From: Saitoella complicata NRRL Y-17804
Taxonomy: Eukaryota; Ascomycota; Saitoellomycetes; Saitoellales; Saitoellaceae
Direction: 5' to 3'
DNA length: 64,000 bases
Assembly (NCBI RefSeq): GCF_001661265.1
Contig: NW_017567002.1
Coordinates: 1-64,000 of the forward strand
Below the pieces are notes generated by a model. That model did not search any database. It was not told where the DNA came from and worked only from the letters and a program-made list of their open reading frames with translations. The translations under genes were made by a program, and so were the position numbers. Below are positions 29,609-39,838 of the stretch, piece by piece. Position 1 is the first letter of the stretch, and each line of letters opens with the position of its first letter.

Positions 29609-30649
29609 ATGCCAATGCGCCACACGACTCTGGAGCACAGTATCGACATGGCCCTCCTAAAGGCAATTCATTTCACACACCCAGATCTCGAACTGGATCT
29701 CGAGGGAGTACGTGAATCGCTGAGAGCGTTGGGGTGCGATGATGATCGTCATCGTTCTATGCGCGAGAGATGGGCGGAATTGGGTGAGGAGGTAGCTCAT
29801 GAGAAGGATATAGCGAGTATACTTGCTAGGGGACACGCCGTGCAGACAGCTGCTACACAGCATTCCGCCTCTGACCAATCCTGCGACGAGGGCGAGAGAG
29901 AGAGCGAACCGATGCCCCCTCCGAAGCTCGCAAAGCCCAAGGAAATGTCGACATCAGCATCCAAGAACGGTCCAGAGATCAAGGTCGAGCCAGTCCCAAA
30001 ACTCCGCTCCTCCACCTCCATCGCGGCCTCCCAATCCACCGCCAACACAATCCCAACCACCCTCACTCCTCACCCCACGCCCAAAGAGCCGGAGCCGAAG
30101 CCGAAGTGGAAAGTGCGTCCGCCACCGTTGAACTTGTTACGATCGACGAAAGAGATGTCACTCGATCTGGGCGTAACACCCGCACCGCCGGCGACTCCGC
30201 CCAAGTCCAAGCAAACCACGAAGCCACCGATGCCGAGCTCGAAGCTCCCACCACCGTTGAGGAAGTCTGCGCCCAGAGACAAAACTGCGAAAGGGGAATC
30301 CTCAACGCCGCGTCTCAAACTCCCACTCCCGTTGGCGACAACACCAAAGAAACCCAGGACCTCAGCCCCCTCCGATCCGATCTCCCGCACAGTCTCCCCA
30401 ACCTCGAAACCCCGCTCCCTCCCCCTCTCCCCGCCCAAACCTCCCACTCCGGAGTCCACACCGAGGGGAAGGTCATTAAGGAAGCGAACCGCCGCAACCC
30501 TTAAACCCGAACCGGACGTTGAACCGAGGAAGACATCAAGACCGAGCCGTTCCACCAAAGCGTCGAACCCGTTGTATGACACCAGCTGGCATCCGGTTGA
30601 TGGGAAACGTAAGTTGAAGAAGAGGAAGGTTGAGACGGATAGTGCGTAG
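29609..30649 (+). CDS. Unknown basic Pro/Lys/Ser-rich protein, possible Myb-like N-terminus
   Basis: A 346-residue single-exon product starting at ATG 29609 (MPMRHTTLEHS). The first ~70 residues are a compact helical segment (HSIDMALLKAIHFTHPDLEL, then VRESLRALGC and HRSMRERWAELG). Its spacing of hydrophobic residues resembles the small Myb-like domains encoded a few kb downstream. The rest is low-complexity, with many TPK, PPK and SPTSK motifs and several basic clusters (RSLRKRT, KRKLKKRKVE) that look like nuclear localisation signals. An AT-hook-like or chromatin role is plausible but unproven. Conserved orthologues are not known to me. Confidence 0.7.
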   Translation: MPMRHTTLEHSIDMALLKAIHFTHPDLELDLEGVRESLRALGCDDDRHRSMRERWAELGEEVAHEKDIASILARGHAVQTAATQHSASDQSCDEGERESEPMPPPKLAKPKEMSTSASKNGPEIKVEPVPKLRSSTSIAASQSTANTIPTTLTPHPTPKEPEPKPKWKVRPPPLNLLRSTKEMSLDLGVTPAPPATPPKSKQTTKPPMPSSKLPPPLRKSAPRDKTAKGESSTPRLKLPLPLATTPKKPRTSAPSDPISRTVSPTSKPRSLPLSPPKPPTPESTPRGRSLRKRTAATLKPEPDVEPRKTSRPSRSTKASNPLYDTSWHPVDGKRKLKKRKVETDSA

Positions 30650-31233
30650 GGTGTTTCCAGTATGCAGGCGAGTGCTAAGAAATCGTGTTGGTGATACGTA
30701 TCGGGTACGATTGCACGATATTCAGGAATGTGGAGACGAACGGTTAGGGCGGAAGTGGTGTATGTACGATAATGTAAGATGGTATGTGATGGGGTATATA
30801 TGTGTGCTATCTTTTGAGGATGAGGGAAAGGGCCTTTGCCTTTTGATCTTCAGTTCGAGGAGACGCGTTCGGGCGTATGCAGCGTATCGATACGATGTAG
30901 ATATATAAGGACGGTACACGGGAAGCCAAGTAGAGATGGAGCAAAGAACGGTCCCACGTCAAGCAGTGATAAAGGGTGGTCTGATATTGTAAACCGGAGG
31001 TCGCCCTAAGGCACTCCAGTACGGCAGTTCACTGTATGATAATCTCGATTATACACGGCTGAATGGATCACAAATTCCAGGGCTCAGGTATGACCTGTGC
31101 AATGTACACTCTCGCATCGGCATGTACATGAAATGAACTGCAGCGGCTGGTGTCCAGATATGATCATGACATTTTGATCCTCATTACTTATCAAAACCAA
31201 TGAACAGCCTCCTCAATAGCTAAACCGTGACAA
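30650..31233. other. Intergenic, no supported gene
   Basis: About 580 bp between two plus-strand genes: the 3' flank of the basic protein gene and the promoter of the SnoaL-like gene. No coding signal or RNA gene is seen. Confidence 0.45.
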
Positions 31234-32254
31234 ATGAACCCCATTCACGTTAAGACCAAGCGAGGTGCACCCGATGATGACAATGACACCGATACACTTC
31301 CCTCATTATCGACCTCGGGGACACCGGTGTTTTCTCCTCCCGCACAGGATGGACCATCTGCAATCAGCAAGAGAACTGGGACTGTGACACCCGCTTCTAT
31401 GCCCTCTCATAAAGTGTCTGTGATGTTGCCGCAGCCGAGATCAAGCCCGTCGTTGATGGGGATGAACACTGCGAGGAAGCAGGTGCCGAGGTCGGTCGAG
31501 GAGGAGCCGGTTTACATAGCGCCTCTGAACGTTCCGGATCGGCTGCTAACAAGAGAAGCAAGTAAGTCAAACTCTTACTGCGTTCTGAGGTCTAAAGGTC
31601 TTACTGAATTCGGTCACAGTCATTGCTCGTAATAAGTACACCATACAACGCTACATGGATTACTGGAACAACGGCTCCAACTCCGACGAAATCTACGAGA
31701 TCATCCACCCAGACCACCGCCAAATCCACCACATCTTCACCGGCATCGGCGTCGAACACAAGCGTAACGCAATAGTATACTTCCGGTCTCGCTTCGCTTC
31801 TCTCCACGCCCGCATCGAGCACATGACGGCCGAGGGCGACACCATCATCTCCTTCATCATCCTTCGCGGCGTCCAGCAGGGCGAGAACTTCGGACATCCG
31901 GATAGGGAGCGGATCGTGAATATCCGTATGGCGTTCCGTGATCGATTTTTGGATGGCTTGATCAGGGAGACGGAGATTATTGCGGATTATGAGCAGTTAA
32001 GGAAGGTGCCGTGGACCAAGAAATTGGATACTGCGCTGCCTCCGTCGAAGCATGTTGAGCCTGCTGGGTTGAGTGTTGTGCCGGCGGAGTTTGAATTGGT
32101 GATTCAAGCGAATTTGCCGAGGAATGAGGAAGGAGAGGAGGACGGGGAAGATGCTGCTGCCGAGGCTCGTAGGGGTGCTGGTTCTAGATGGGACAACAAT
32201 TCACAGTCGAAGGAGAGTACGAAGTCGTCTATACACAGTCTTCTGATGCAGTAG
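31234..32254 (+). CDS. SnoaL/NTF2-like domain protein with disordered N-terminus
   Basis: Exons 31234-31561 and 31620-32254 are joined across a 58-bp phase-1 intron (GTAAGT..GGTCACAG), giving 320 residues. The first ~105 residues are Ser/Pro/Thr-rich and disordered. From ~112 the sequence NKYTIQRYMDYWNNG opens what looks like a SnoaL-like cone fold. This continues with IYEIIHPDHRQIHHIFTGIG, a central ASLHARIEHMTAEGDTIISF strand pair, and a closing DGLIRETEIIADYEQL, where SnoaL proteins have the RDGKI-x-E segment. The C-terminal ~60 residues are acidic and disordered. SnoaL-like proteins include polyketide cyclases and many orphans. No catalytic role can be assigned. Confidence 0.7.
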
Positions 32255-32769
32255 AGTGGTGCAATATGAGTGACGGGGTTCACGGTATGATGAGTATGGC
32301 AAAGTATTGACTACGTATCCGAGGAGAGCCAGAGCTTCGATATTTATACACCTGTAGGCTATTGTTGTGGTTGGACGTGCACTGTAATACGAGAATGTTG
32401 CAGGCTCATTGCCTCTTGCGATCTGGTCTTTGCTTCAGAGCTTCCTGGAAAGCCGGGAACTTACCCACTCTCGAGCAGCTCCGCAGTAGCGGCTATACAA
32501 CAGGACAAAAGGTCCTAGGAAATCGTAACATGAATATTATCATCATTCATGTATTTCAAACCTTCCCAAACGCAGCTTTGCCTCATCATACATCTCGCCT
32601 AACCCATGTTAGTTTTCGCAAGGGCCCGAGCGCAATAGTTCAGGTCACCCGGCCGACTCGAAAAGAAAACACTGTTGGGCATGGCAACGGAGCGGCGACG
32701 CAGTTCGCAACTCCCATCTGAACCTTGATGTTCCGTTGCGGGGTCTGATTTGCGGGTGGGTGCCAGGGT
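32255..32769. other. Intergenic, no supported gene
   Basis: About 515 bp, no coding support. Confidence 0.4.
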
Positions 32770-33336
32770 GATTGATGATAGCTTTGATCCAAGCTCGAAG
32801 TCGATGGTTTTGATCGAGCGGGTGTGGAGCAGCTCTGCTCGGTAGGTCAAGTGAACAGGTACATTTGGCAGAAGATCGCATCAAGTATCTTCAACGGACG
32901 AATCTTCGAGCACTGCTGCTTGGACGCAAACGTGGAAGCCGGCTTCACGGATCGGACCCTTCGATGAACTCTGTGCCGCACTCACCAATTCTACAGACGA
33001 TCCAGTGTGTCGGCTCTTCACGTTCTCAAAGTTCTCTCCTGCCCATCTTCCTTCGCAATCTATTTCTAACTTACACCGTGCTTCCACTCGCTGCTGCCAT
33101 CCCTCCTTGCCTAAGCGAAAGTTATTTAATTGTGGGAGACTCTGGAGTGATTGGAACCCGTGGTGAGGGATCCCTTGTTCGAGGGTGTAATGAAGGACTT
33201 GGGGCTGCATGATATATCGAAGAATCTGGAACGGGAGATGGAGAATATCAAGAGGGCGACTGAGCAGAAGTGGGACGGGACAGAGGCTGAGTGCGGGACT
33301 TCTGCGAAGGGGGTTTCAAAGGACAAGGGTGCTTAG
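32770..33336 (+). pseudogene. Decayed or unresolved fungal gene
   Basis: Protein-like segments lie in successive, mutually incompatible frames. One reads GVEQLCSVGQVNRYIWQKIA and then IFNGRIFEHCCLDANVEAGF. A second begins DELCAALTNSTDDPVCRLF. A third ends with an acidic-basic helix (LHDISKNLEREMENIKRATE) and a stop at 33336. The first segment's tone is that of fungal hypothetical proteins of accessory regions. I see no clean splice sites that join the frames, so decay is favoured over splicing. The family is not identified. Confidence 0.35.
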
Positions 33337-33574
33337 ATATTTTTCACAAATCCATATGGATAGGTGACAGCATAGAGTAGATCTTCTTGGACATTTGTTA
33401 CGCGAAAGGCATTGCCAAACACGATCTGTCCTACGGTATATCCCAAAAGTCAAGCTCTAAACTACCCTAAGCACCATATCGCCCTTATCCTCAACTGCTT
33501 GTTTCTCGCGTTCCTCACGATTGAGCCCCCTAGGTTCAAAGAGTTCTGTTTCATCAAGTGGACTTTCATATTGA

Positions 33575-33814
33575 TGTGTTTGGGGTGATGTTGTTCACTT
33601 GGTCCACGAGGTCATTCTGAGAGTAATCGAAGAGGCCAATGGGCGTAACGAGTGGATGAGAATTGGCAGTATGAAACTATTCCGGGAGGTTATGAGGATT
33701 CTTAGGTATCCGAGAAAGTACTCAAGGGGGGAGCAAGTGTGGGCTATGATGCACGCGACCCAGGATCTGACGGGTACAAGCAAAGATTCAAAGGAAACAA
33801 AGGACGATAACTAA
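33575..33814 (+). other. Exon-like open frame of unknown origin
   Basis: An 80-codon frame ends at 33814 and reads as a compact helical domain (DVVHLVHEVILRVIEEANGR, then MKLFREVMRILRYPRKYSRG) with a charged Lys/Asp tail. It might be the last part of the decayed gene just upstream, or an independent small gene with an ATG inside (at 33656). Its neighbour starts convergently at 33914. Confidence 0.3.
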
Positions 33815-33913
33815 CCATCGTGGGCTCACGATGTACTTGTCCGATCTTGAAGAATGCTATCATTCCTCGCATAAATATGCCTCTGATTCCCACGCGAACA
33901 CTAATAAGCTTCC

Positions 33914-34264
33914 TTATGGGCAATACTCTTCATCCGACTTCTCCATTTCCTCATCTTCCTCGTTCCTTTCAATTATTTTTTCATCACTCGCCCAACTGCT
34001 CTCTTCCTTAACCCCCTTTCCCTTCTTCGAACCTGCGCTCGCGCTCGAGCTCGCCTTGCTCGCCCTCGACACTCCCGCTTTCCTATTTCCTTCAACAGGA
34101 GGAACTGACTTCCGGAGCTTTGCGAGGTGTTGGCGAACGGACTCGCGTGTGTATTGAGGACCCATGCCTTGGGCGAGTTTGTCGTAGGAGGGGGTGCCGC
34201 CGAGAATGTCGATGGCGAGGAGGAGGAGGCGAATGTCTTCTTGTGCGGTCCAGGTGCCGGGCAT
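33914..34264 (-). CDS. Myb/SANT-like small nuclear protein
   Basis: A 116-residue single-exon product. The N-terminal ~52 residues form a Myb-like three-helix domain (WTAQEDIRLLLLAIDILGG, YDKLAQGMG, ESVRQHLAKLRK) of the type widespread in Ascomycota (Myb_DNA-bind_8 style). A Ser/Ala/Lys-rich linker and an acidic tail (ERNEEDEEMEKSDEE) follow. The start is ATG 34264. It is one of three adjacent paralogues: it is divergent from the copy at 34792 across 527 bp. The DNA-binding role is inferred from the fold only, and no target is known. Confidence 0.8.
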   Translation of the reverse strand: MPGTWTAQEDIRLLLLAIDILGGTPSYDKLAQGMGPQYTRESVRQHLAKLRKSVPPVEGNRKAGVSRASKASSSASAGSKKGKGVKEESSWASDEKIIERNEEDEEMEKSDEEYCP

Positions 34265-34791
34265 AATTGACGATGGCCGGTTGTTGTAAGAATTATTGTT
34301 ATTGATCCTACTGGACTTTCTGCAAACTGGAGACGTTACGATATTGGGTTTGCACTGATGGTAGTGGTTTATCTGGTGAAGATAGCGAACAATCGCCTTA
34401 CTCATTTTGAATTATGTACTGACCAGACGGCTGTCCCCCGTAGTTTGGTGCTACAACCGGACCGGAACCAAATTTAACAGATATTAGGGAGGTGGGCAAC
34501 ATGTGATGGATTGGTTCATATCTGGTCGGGTAGCACAGCAAGCCTGTGATCCGGCAGACATATTTCCTCCTCCCTTCTCCTCTCGCAGAGACCACATGTC
34601 CGTTCATTGTTAGCTGTACTTTACCCGAGTGATCCACTAAGTTGGCCCCGGTATCAAATTGGACGCTTCTTCATCATCTGTTCACATCCTATAATCTCCA
34701 GCTCCCCAACACGCCGAAACCAAACTGGTCCTACACTTCCTCGCACTTTCTCACACCACGAAACTCCGAACAACACCTGAGACCACATATC
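34265..34791. promoter_or_regulatory. Divergent intergenic region between two Myb-like genes
   Basis: A 527-bp gap between head-to-head Myb-like genes that must contain both promoters. No gene is seen inside it. The plus-strand frame upstream of 34792 is open but lacks protein character. Confidence 0.4.
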
Positions 34792-35160
34792 ATGCCTACT
34801 GCCGAAGAAGAAGTAAAATTCCTGGTCACTTGCATCCGATGTGCAACGAACGGCAAACCGAACTTCAAATCTGTTGCTGATGAGATCGGAATCAAGACTG
34901 GTGCTGCCTCGATGCGTTACACCCGCCTCCTCAAGAAATACGGTGCAGCTCCTGCTGCGGGGACTGGCAGCTACCGCCCTCCTAACAAACAATTCAGTAC
35001 TGTGAAGAATGAATATGGGGATGGAGAGGGTGAGGGCGAGATCAGTATCAGGCATGTGCCGAAGAAGAGGAAGGTAAAGGAGGAGCCTGGCTTGGCCTAT
35101 TTCAAAGAGGCGGAGGAGGTGGTGGTGAAGTATGATCCTGAGGATGGGCTTTATGAGTGA
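34792..35160 (+). CDS. Myb/SANT-like small nuclear protein
   Basis: A 122-residue single-exon product from ATG 34792 (MPTAEEEVKFLVTCIRC). Its first ~52 residues follow the Ascomycota Myb-like pattern: acidic start, LVTCIRCATNG helix, NFKSVADEIGIKTG, then SMRYTRLLKKYG. The rest holds a KKRKVKEEP nuclear localisation signal of SV40 type and an acidic-aromatic C-terminus. An upstream in-frame ATG at 34642 would add 50 residues of low-quality sequence. The home copy of this motif in other ascomycetes is usually a small, fast-evolving family. Confidence 0.82.
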   Translation: MPTAEEEVKFLVTCIRCATNGKPNFKSVADEIGIKTGAASMRYTRLLKKYGAAPAAGTGSYRPPNKQFSTVKNEYGDGEGEGEISIRHVPKKRKVKEEPGLAYFKEAEEVVVKYDPEDGLYE

Positions 35161-35676
35161 GACATTTGTTTTATGGTGTATTATATCAATCCAATAGTAG
35201 TTCGAATCACCTCCAGTCTGGTATTCAAGAGTCGCGACGGACCACATGGAATATTATAATATTGCAGCCAGAGTTTCGGACCCATCGATCCCAGAAGCAC
35301 ACTTGTCTCTTAACGGACCCAAATATTCTCCATCGTTGTTGTGTCCGCCAGCTCAGCGTGTTCTCCGCGCGGGGAGAACTGAGGCAACCGTTCACGCAAC
35401 CGTTCACACAACTGCCGAAATCTTGTGGGTAGAGAGGCATGTGAACAGTCTGTGGAGATGAGCCGTAATCAAGACCCTGATACCGGTCAACCCAATCTGT
35501 TAACAAGCATATCCGGTCCGATCGGAAGTGGGTTCCTTCTTCTGCTATGATCCCAGCTCTGTCTTTAACTTGACTCCTTCGCTCCTCCTCCGTTCTCTTC
35601 CTCTCCTCTAAAGCAACTTCGCCAAACTTCAATCGACTCCTCCATCAACTTGTAACGCACTCTCACGAAGCCAAAA
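35161..35676. other. Intergenic between Myb-like genes
   Basis: About 515 bp, no coding support. It holds the promoter of the third Myb-like gene. A short tandem of CAACCGTTCA units lies near 35388-35410. Confidence 0.4.
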
Positions 35677-36332
35677 ATGACGATCAAGTGGGACGCAACC
35701 AATGACCAACGTCTCCTGCTCGCGATCCTCGCTGTCACTCAAAAGGTTGACTACAAAGCTATCGCAACCTACTTTGGCCAAGACGTCACTAGCAAAGCGA
35801 TCTCGGAGCGGATCTCAAAGTTAAGGAAACAAGTTGGCAGTTCGGTCAGCACCAGCAATGGAGCAAACGGCTCTGCTCTTCCGAAGAAAAGGGCTGCACC
35901 AGCTTCGACGAAGGGTGTAGGGAAAGGAGGAAGTCCGAAGAGGAGTAAGAACGTGAAGGACAAAGAGGAAGAAGAAGAAGAAGAAGAAATTCTTGCGGAC
36001 GCGGATGAGACACCCGAAGCTGAAGAGGTCAAGACTGAGCCCACCATGTTTGATAAACCCTACGAGTCGTTGACAAAACGCTTCGTGCTAATTATTCGTA
36101 AAGCTCCGCTACCCGTCCGAGGCGTGGGTCGACGAAGGTCAACTATGCTGAACTTATTGGTCTTGAGGTTGAGTCGGATGAGGAACTTGTTACGGATGAC
36201 GAAGGTGTTGGAGAGGAGATGGGAGGATCGGTGAAGCAGGAAGTAGAGGAAGAGGAGTACGAGGAGGAGGACGAGAAGGAGGACGGGAATGAGTTTGTTA
36301 ATGGGGGAGACTACATGGCGGATCCGCAGTAG
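35677..36332 (+). CDS. Myb/SANT-like small nuclear protein
   Basis: Two exons: 35677-36047 and 36104-36332, with a 56-bp phase-2 intron (GTTTGA..GCTAATT..GTAAAG), giving 199 residues. The Myb-like domain (IKWDATNDQRLLLAILAVTQ, YKAIATYFG, ISERISKLRKQ) fills the first ~55 residues. A Lys-rich region (KKRAAPAS, SPKRSKNVK) and a Glu run encoded by a GAA microsatellite follow. Splicing then continues into TRPRRGSTKVNYAELIGLEV and a strongly acidic tail. Without splicing the frame ends in an unrelated Arg-rich tail. The intron model is favoured by the good branch site and the shared acidic-tail style of its paralogues. Confidence 0.8.
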
Positions 36333-36537
36333 GGGAAATACCAGACATTACATATCCTTGGTTCACGACTCATCGGGTCGCGACGTCGGCTAACCCCACA
36401 AACACTACACCGGGGCCCTATCGACCAGTCCACCACCACTGCCGAGCCAACCGACCCTCAAAATATCCTCCATAAACATGCATCGAGCAGCCTCTGAATA
36501 CTCTCCCCCTCCCTAAACAGATTCACCGTCAACGATC

Positions 36538-37539
36538 ATGCCTCGCACCCTCCGCATCGCCGCCGCCCAAATGGGTGCAACAAACCGCACCGACACCCGC
36601 CCCCACACCCTCTCCCGCATGATCTCCCTCCTCGATCACGCCGCCTCCCTCGGCACCCAACTCATCGTGTACCCCGAACTGGCATTCACCACCTTCTTCC
36701 CCCGCTACCTCATCCACGACCCCACCGAACTCGAATCATGGTACGAGCGCGGGGATATCACGAAGAATGAGGAGACGAAGGCGTTGTTCGACAGAGCGAG
36801 GGAGGTTGGTGTCGATGTTTGCGTTGGGTTTGGTGAGAGTGAAGAGGGGCCAGGAGGGAAGCATTTCAACACTTGTGTTTATTATTGTGCGAAGACCGGG
36901 TCCATTCTCGCGAAGTATCGGAAGATCCACCTTCCGGGGACGGTTGAACCCTTTGATGATCCCAAGGCGATCAACCAACTCGAAAAACGGTACTTCCTCC
37001 CCGGCGACCTCGGTTTCGAGGCCTTCCGCGCTCCATCTCTCCTCACCGAGGAAGAAGCAGCTCCCATTATGGGCATGCTAATCTGCAACGACCGCCGCTG
37101 GTCAGAATCTTGGCGCGTCCTCGGGCTTCAAGGTGTCGAAGTTGTGTTGTGCGGGTACAACACTCCCTCCTACGCTCCCCACCTCTGGGGCCGCTTCGAT
37201 CTCTCACCTACCGAATCCGCCTCGTTGGCACTCTTCCAGCATAAACTCAGCATGCAAGCGCACTCCTACACGAACGCCTGTTATTCCGTCAGTGCCGCAC
37301 GCGCGGGCTTGGATGATGGGGAGTTTCATTTGATTGGGGGTTCGTGTGTCGTTGATCCCGAGGGGAGGATCGTTGCTGAGGCGAAAGGGGAGGGTGATGA
37401 GGTTGTGTTTGCGGAGGTGGATTTGGGGGTGTGTAAGCAAGGGAAGACTACTACGTTTGATTTTGCGAGACATAGGAGGGTTGAACACTATGGACGGATT
37501 CTGGGGCAGACGGGGGTTGTCGAACCTCCTCTCGTGTGA
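36538..37539 (+). CDS. Carbon-nitrogen hydrolase (N-carbamoyl-D-amino acid hydrolase-like)
   Basis: A nitrilase-superfamily amidase of 333 residues, single exon, probably cytosolic. The Glu-Lys-Cys catalytic triad is visible: E47 in VYPELAFTTFF, K129 in YRKIHLPG and C183 in MLICNDRRW. The CNDRRW context, the total length and the LWGRFDLSP and HSYTNACYSVSAAR segments match bacterial D-carbamoylases, which convert N-carbamoyl-D-amino acids to D-amino acids, CO2 and ammonia. The true fungal substrate may be another carbamoyl or ureido compound. The start is the ATG at 36538 (MPRTLRIAAAQMG). Confidence 0.92.
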   Translation: MPRTLRIAAAQMGATNRTDTRPHTLSRMISLLDHAASLGTQLIVYPELAFTTFFPRYLIHDPTELESWYERGDITKNEETKALFDRAREVGVDVCVGFGESEEGPGGKHFNTCVYYCAKTGSILAKYRKIHLPGTVEPFDDPKAINQLEKRYFLPGDLGFEAFRAPSLLTEEEAAPIMGMLICNDRRWSESWRVLGLQGVEVVLCGYNTPSYAPHLWGRFDLSPTESASLALFQHKLSMQAHSYTNACYSVSAARAGLDDGEFHLIGGSCVVDPEGRIVAEAKGEGDEVVFAEVDLGVCKQGKTTTFDFARHRRVEHYGRILGQTGVVEPPLV

Positions 37540-37665
37540 ACCCCTCGTCCTCGTCCTCCTCGACCTTATATGGTTGTACTTTTCGCAGTCAGTGTCCACG
37601 GCAGAAAAAGATTATTATCATAGCATCCTCTAATATCGTCTCCTCATCGTAACAAAAGCACAAGC

Positions 37666-38305
37666 TTACACCCTCATCATCTTCTCCAACACAGCATCCC
37701 ACGAGACCTCAGAAAACTCGGTTCCCTGAATTTCGGCACCGATACCGTTGAATGAGCGGCGCAGAGATTCTTTGGAGGAAGCGTAAACCATCTTGGACTT
37801 GATGGGAGCGGTGTCAGGAGACCTATCCCACTAATCAGCGCTGCGAATACGGGGGTGAAGGGGCTTACGCACCAAGTGTAAAACGCAATCTTATTCCTCT
37901 TCCCCTCCCCAGCCTTCTCAAACTCCACGTCATAAACCGCATACCTACAATCATTCTCCGGCAAACACGCCAAGAACTCTTCGTAATCGGCCGAGTTGGA
38001 GGTCTTTTCGACGATGATTTCGGTGCGGGCGTCGTTGAGGCGGAAGACGATGAATTTTGTTTTTTTGCCGAACTGGAGGTCGTTGAAGGCGTCTTGGCAG
38101 TCAGAGGAAACGGCAACACCGGAGCGGGACTGTGGGAACGCACTCATTAGCATTCTGCATCGAATTGAGAGTAGAATGGGGGGGAGGGGAGTGAAGGGAG
38201 GGGAGTGATCCGTCAACCTCAATCGATTGCACCCGCACAGAGCGCCATTGACACCTCCCAACCTCAATCACCCCACACCATTCCCTCTCAGTATCCACAT
38301 ACCAT
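37666..38305 (-). CDS. COF1: Cofilin (actin-depolymerising factor)
   Basis: Binds and severs actin filaments and is essential for actin turnover at cortical patches. Three exons: 38305-38303, 38129-37873 and 37822-37666, giving 138 residues. Exon 1 codes only for the ATG, followed directly by a canonical GTATGT donor. The 173-bp intron ends with GCTAATG and CCCACAG, and exon 2 continues [11 protein letters not shown], the standard cofilin start. Intron 2 is 50 bp (GTGCGT..GGATAG, phase 2). The phosphorylatable N-terminal Ser, the [11 protein letters not shown] core and the actin-binding helix [18 protein letters not shown] are all present. Yeast COF1 also has an intron just after its start codon. 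Confidence 0.95.
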
Positions 38306-39838
38306 TTTGTATGAAAGTTTTGTAGTTGGTAAAAGGGGGAAACGGGTGTTTGTGTTTGGTGGTTTGTTTGTCTCGTCGTCGTCTCGCTCGAATGCCGCCG
38401 ATGATGCAGCCCGTGCCAGCGCGCCCCAAGTTGAAGCCATCCGACGAGGGGAACGTGATCATTGGGAAGCGATGAACAAAGTTCGAATAGGGTTTACGAG
38501 TCTTTATTAAGGAAGATAATGTGAGAATGTGACGTCCCGGCTTGGAAAGGTAGATTGGGAGTATTGCGGGTACCTACCGGTGATCCCTGCTGAAACAGCT
38601 ACGAACGTTGTTGTGGACTACATACCGGTCAGAAGCATTTTATTTGAATTGATTTGTTAGGGTTGTACTTGTGAGTTACGGGAATGCGCTGTTACCGGTG
38701 GTTTAACCATAGGAGGTCGAGGCGGGCAAAAGCACGCAGTTCGCCGAATGGTCCGCTACAGTTGGCTCGGGTATGAATTGACGCAGCTGAAGACAAAGTA
38801 TTCGTTCTCCGTTTTATGCGACGACTTGAAAGCCAGGCTCGGATGACTCTGGGACTTTGAATCGACTTTGATATGAATTGATCAATCTGTGTTCTTCTCT
38901 TGTTCTCGTACGTATGCGAGATCCTGCACCTCCATGCACACACCCGCGATCCAACCGCGGTTTTATCGCCGGCCCTTAAGCTTCGAAGATCCGGAGAAGA
39001 CTTGACGACGCTGCCCTATCATTTGTCCGTTCGCACGTCTAAGGGAGAAGGCTTGTATGACGGGGTTGCATGTATGATCTATCGACGGTGTCGTGCCGTT
39101 CGAGATGGAAGCTTCGGCGTCTTGGCCGCAACGTGTGTCGACACGGGAACTGCCGAAGGGGGTGCGTACGTCTTCTAAGAGCGTCTCCTGACACGGGGGG
39201 TCTGAGGGGTGGGTACGGTGACTAAGAGATAGGATGGGATGACAGAAGCGTCTTCAATTGACTCTCTCAATCCGTGTACTTCATCTTAGTCCATCGTTCA
39301 CCTCAACTGCAATTACCCGTCTCTTCACCTCCACCTCACGTCACCCCAACCTTACCACTCCTCTCATATAACTTGTCAACTGAACACCGATCCCACCGGA
39401 AAGAACAATTTGTCTGCTGCACCATCAATCTGTCATGCACCACTCAGCTCCTACCCGCTCCGTTACGCGTCCCCTTCATCTCAAGCTTCTCCATCCGTGA
39501 TATTTTTAGCGGGGAGGCCCGAGCGCAGAGGGTGTCACACTCTCCGAGCTCGAGCCGTCATCCTTACCCCATGTCGAACCATCAACCCCCTTATCCAATG
39601 GACACCCAGTATAAAGACAGCTCCTTCCCCCGCCGGTTGTGTCGAGAAGTTGTCCGAACGACCTCAACTTTGTCAAGGTTATCTACGAATACGACACTAC
39701 GAACGAGCTCGAACGGTCTACCTGTTCAGCATTTGCATAACGATACTACGTCTTTCAGCAAAAAATCTTCCACTTCAACTTCTATAACCTAAGCTTCGTT
39801 GCTTTTGACCGATAACAAAAACGACGAAGAATACGATA
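38306..39838. other. Divergent intergenic region, COF1 / PIN4
   Basis: A 1.5-kb gap holding the cofilin promoter and probably a long, pyrimidine-rich 5' leader of the PIN4 gene from about 39270 on. No gene is supported. Several short frames in the leader could act as upstream ORFs. Confidence 0.45.

Noticed and set aside
35966-35990. GAA repeat as a mobile or regulatory repeat
   Set aside because: It codes for the Glu run of a Myb-like protein and fits that family's acidic style.
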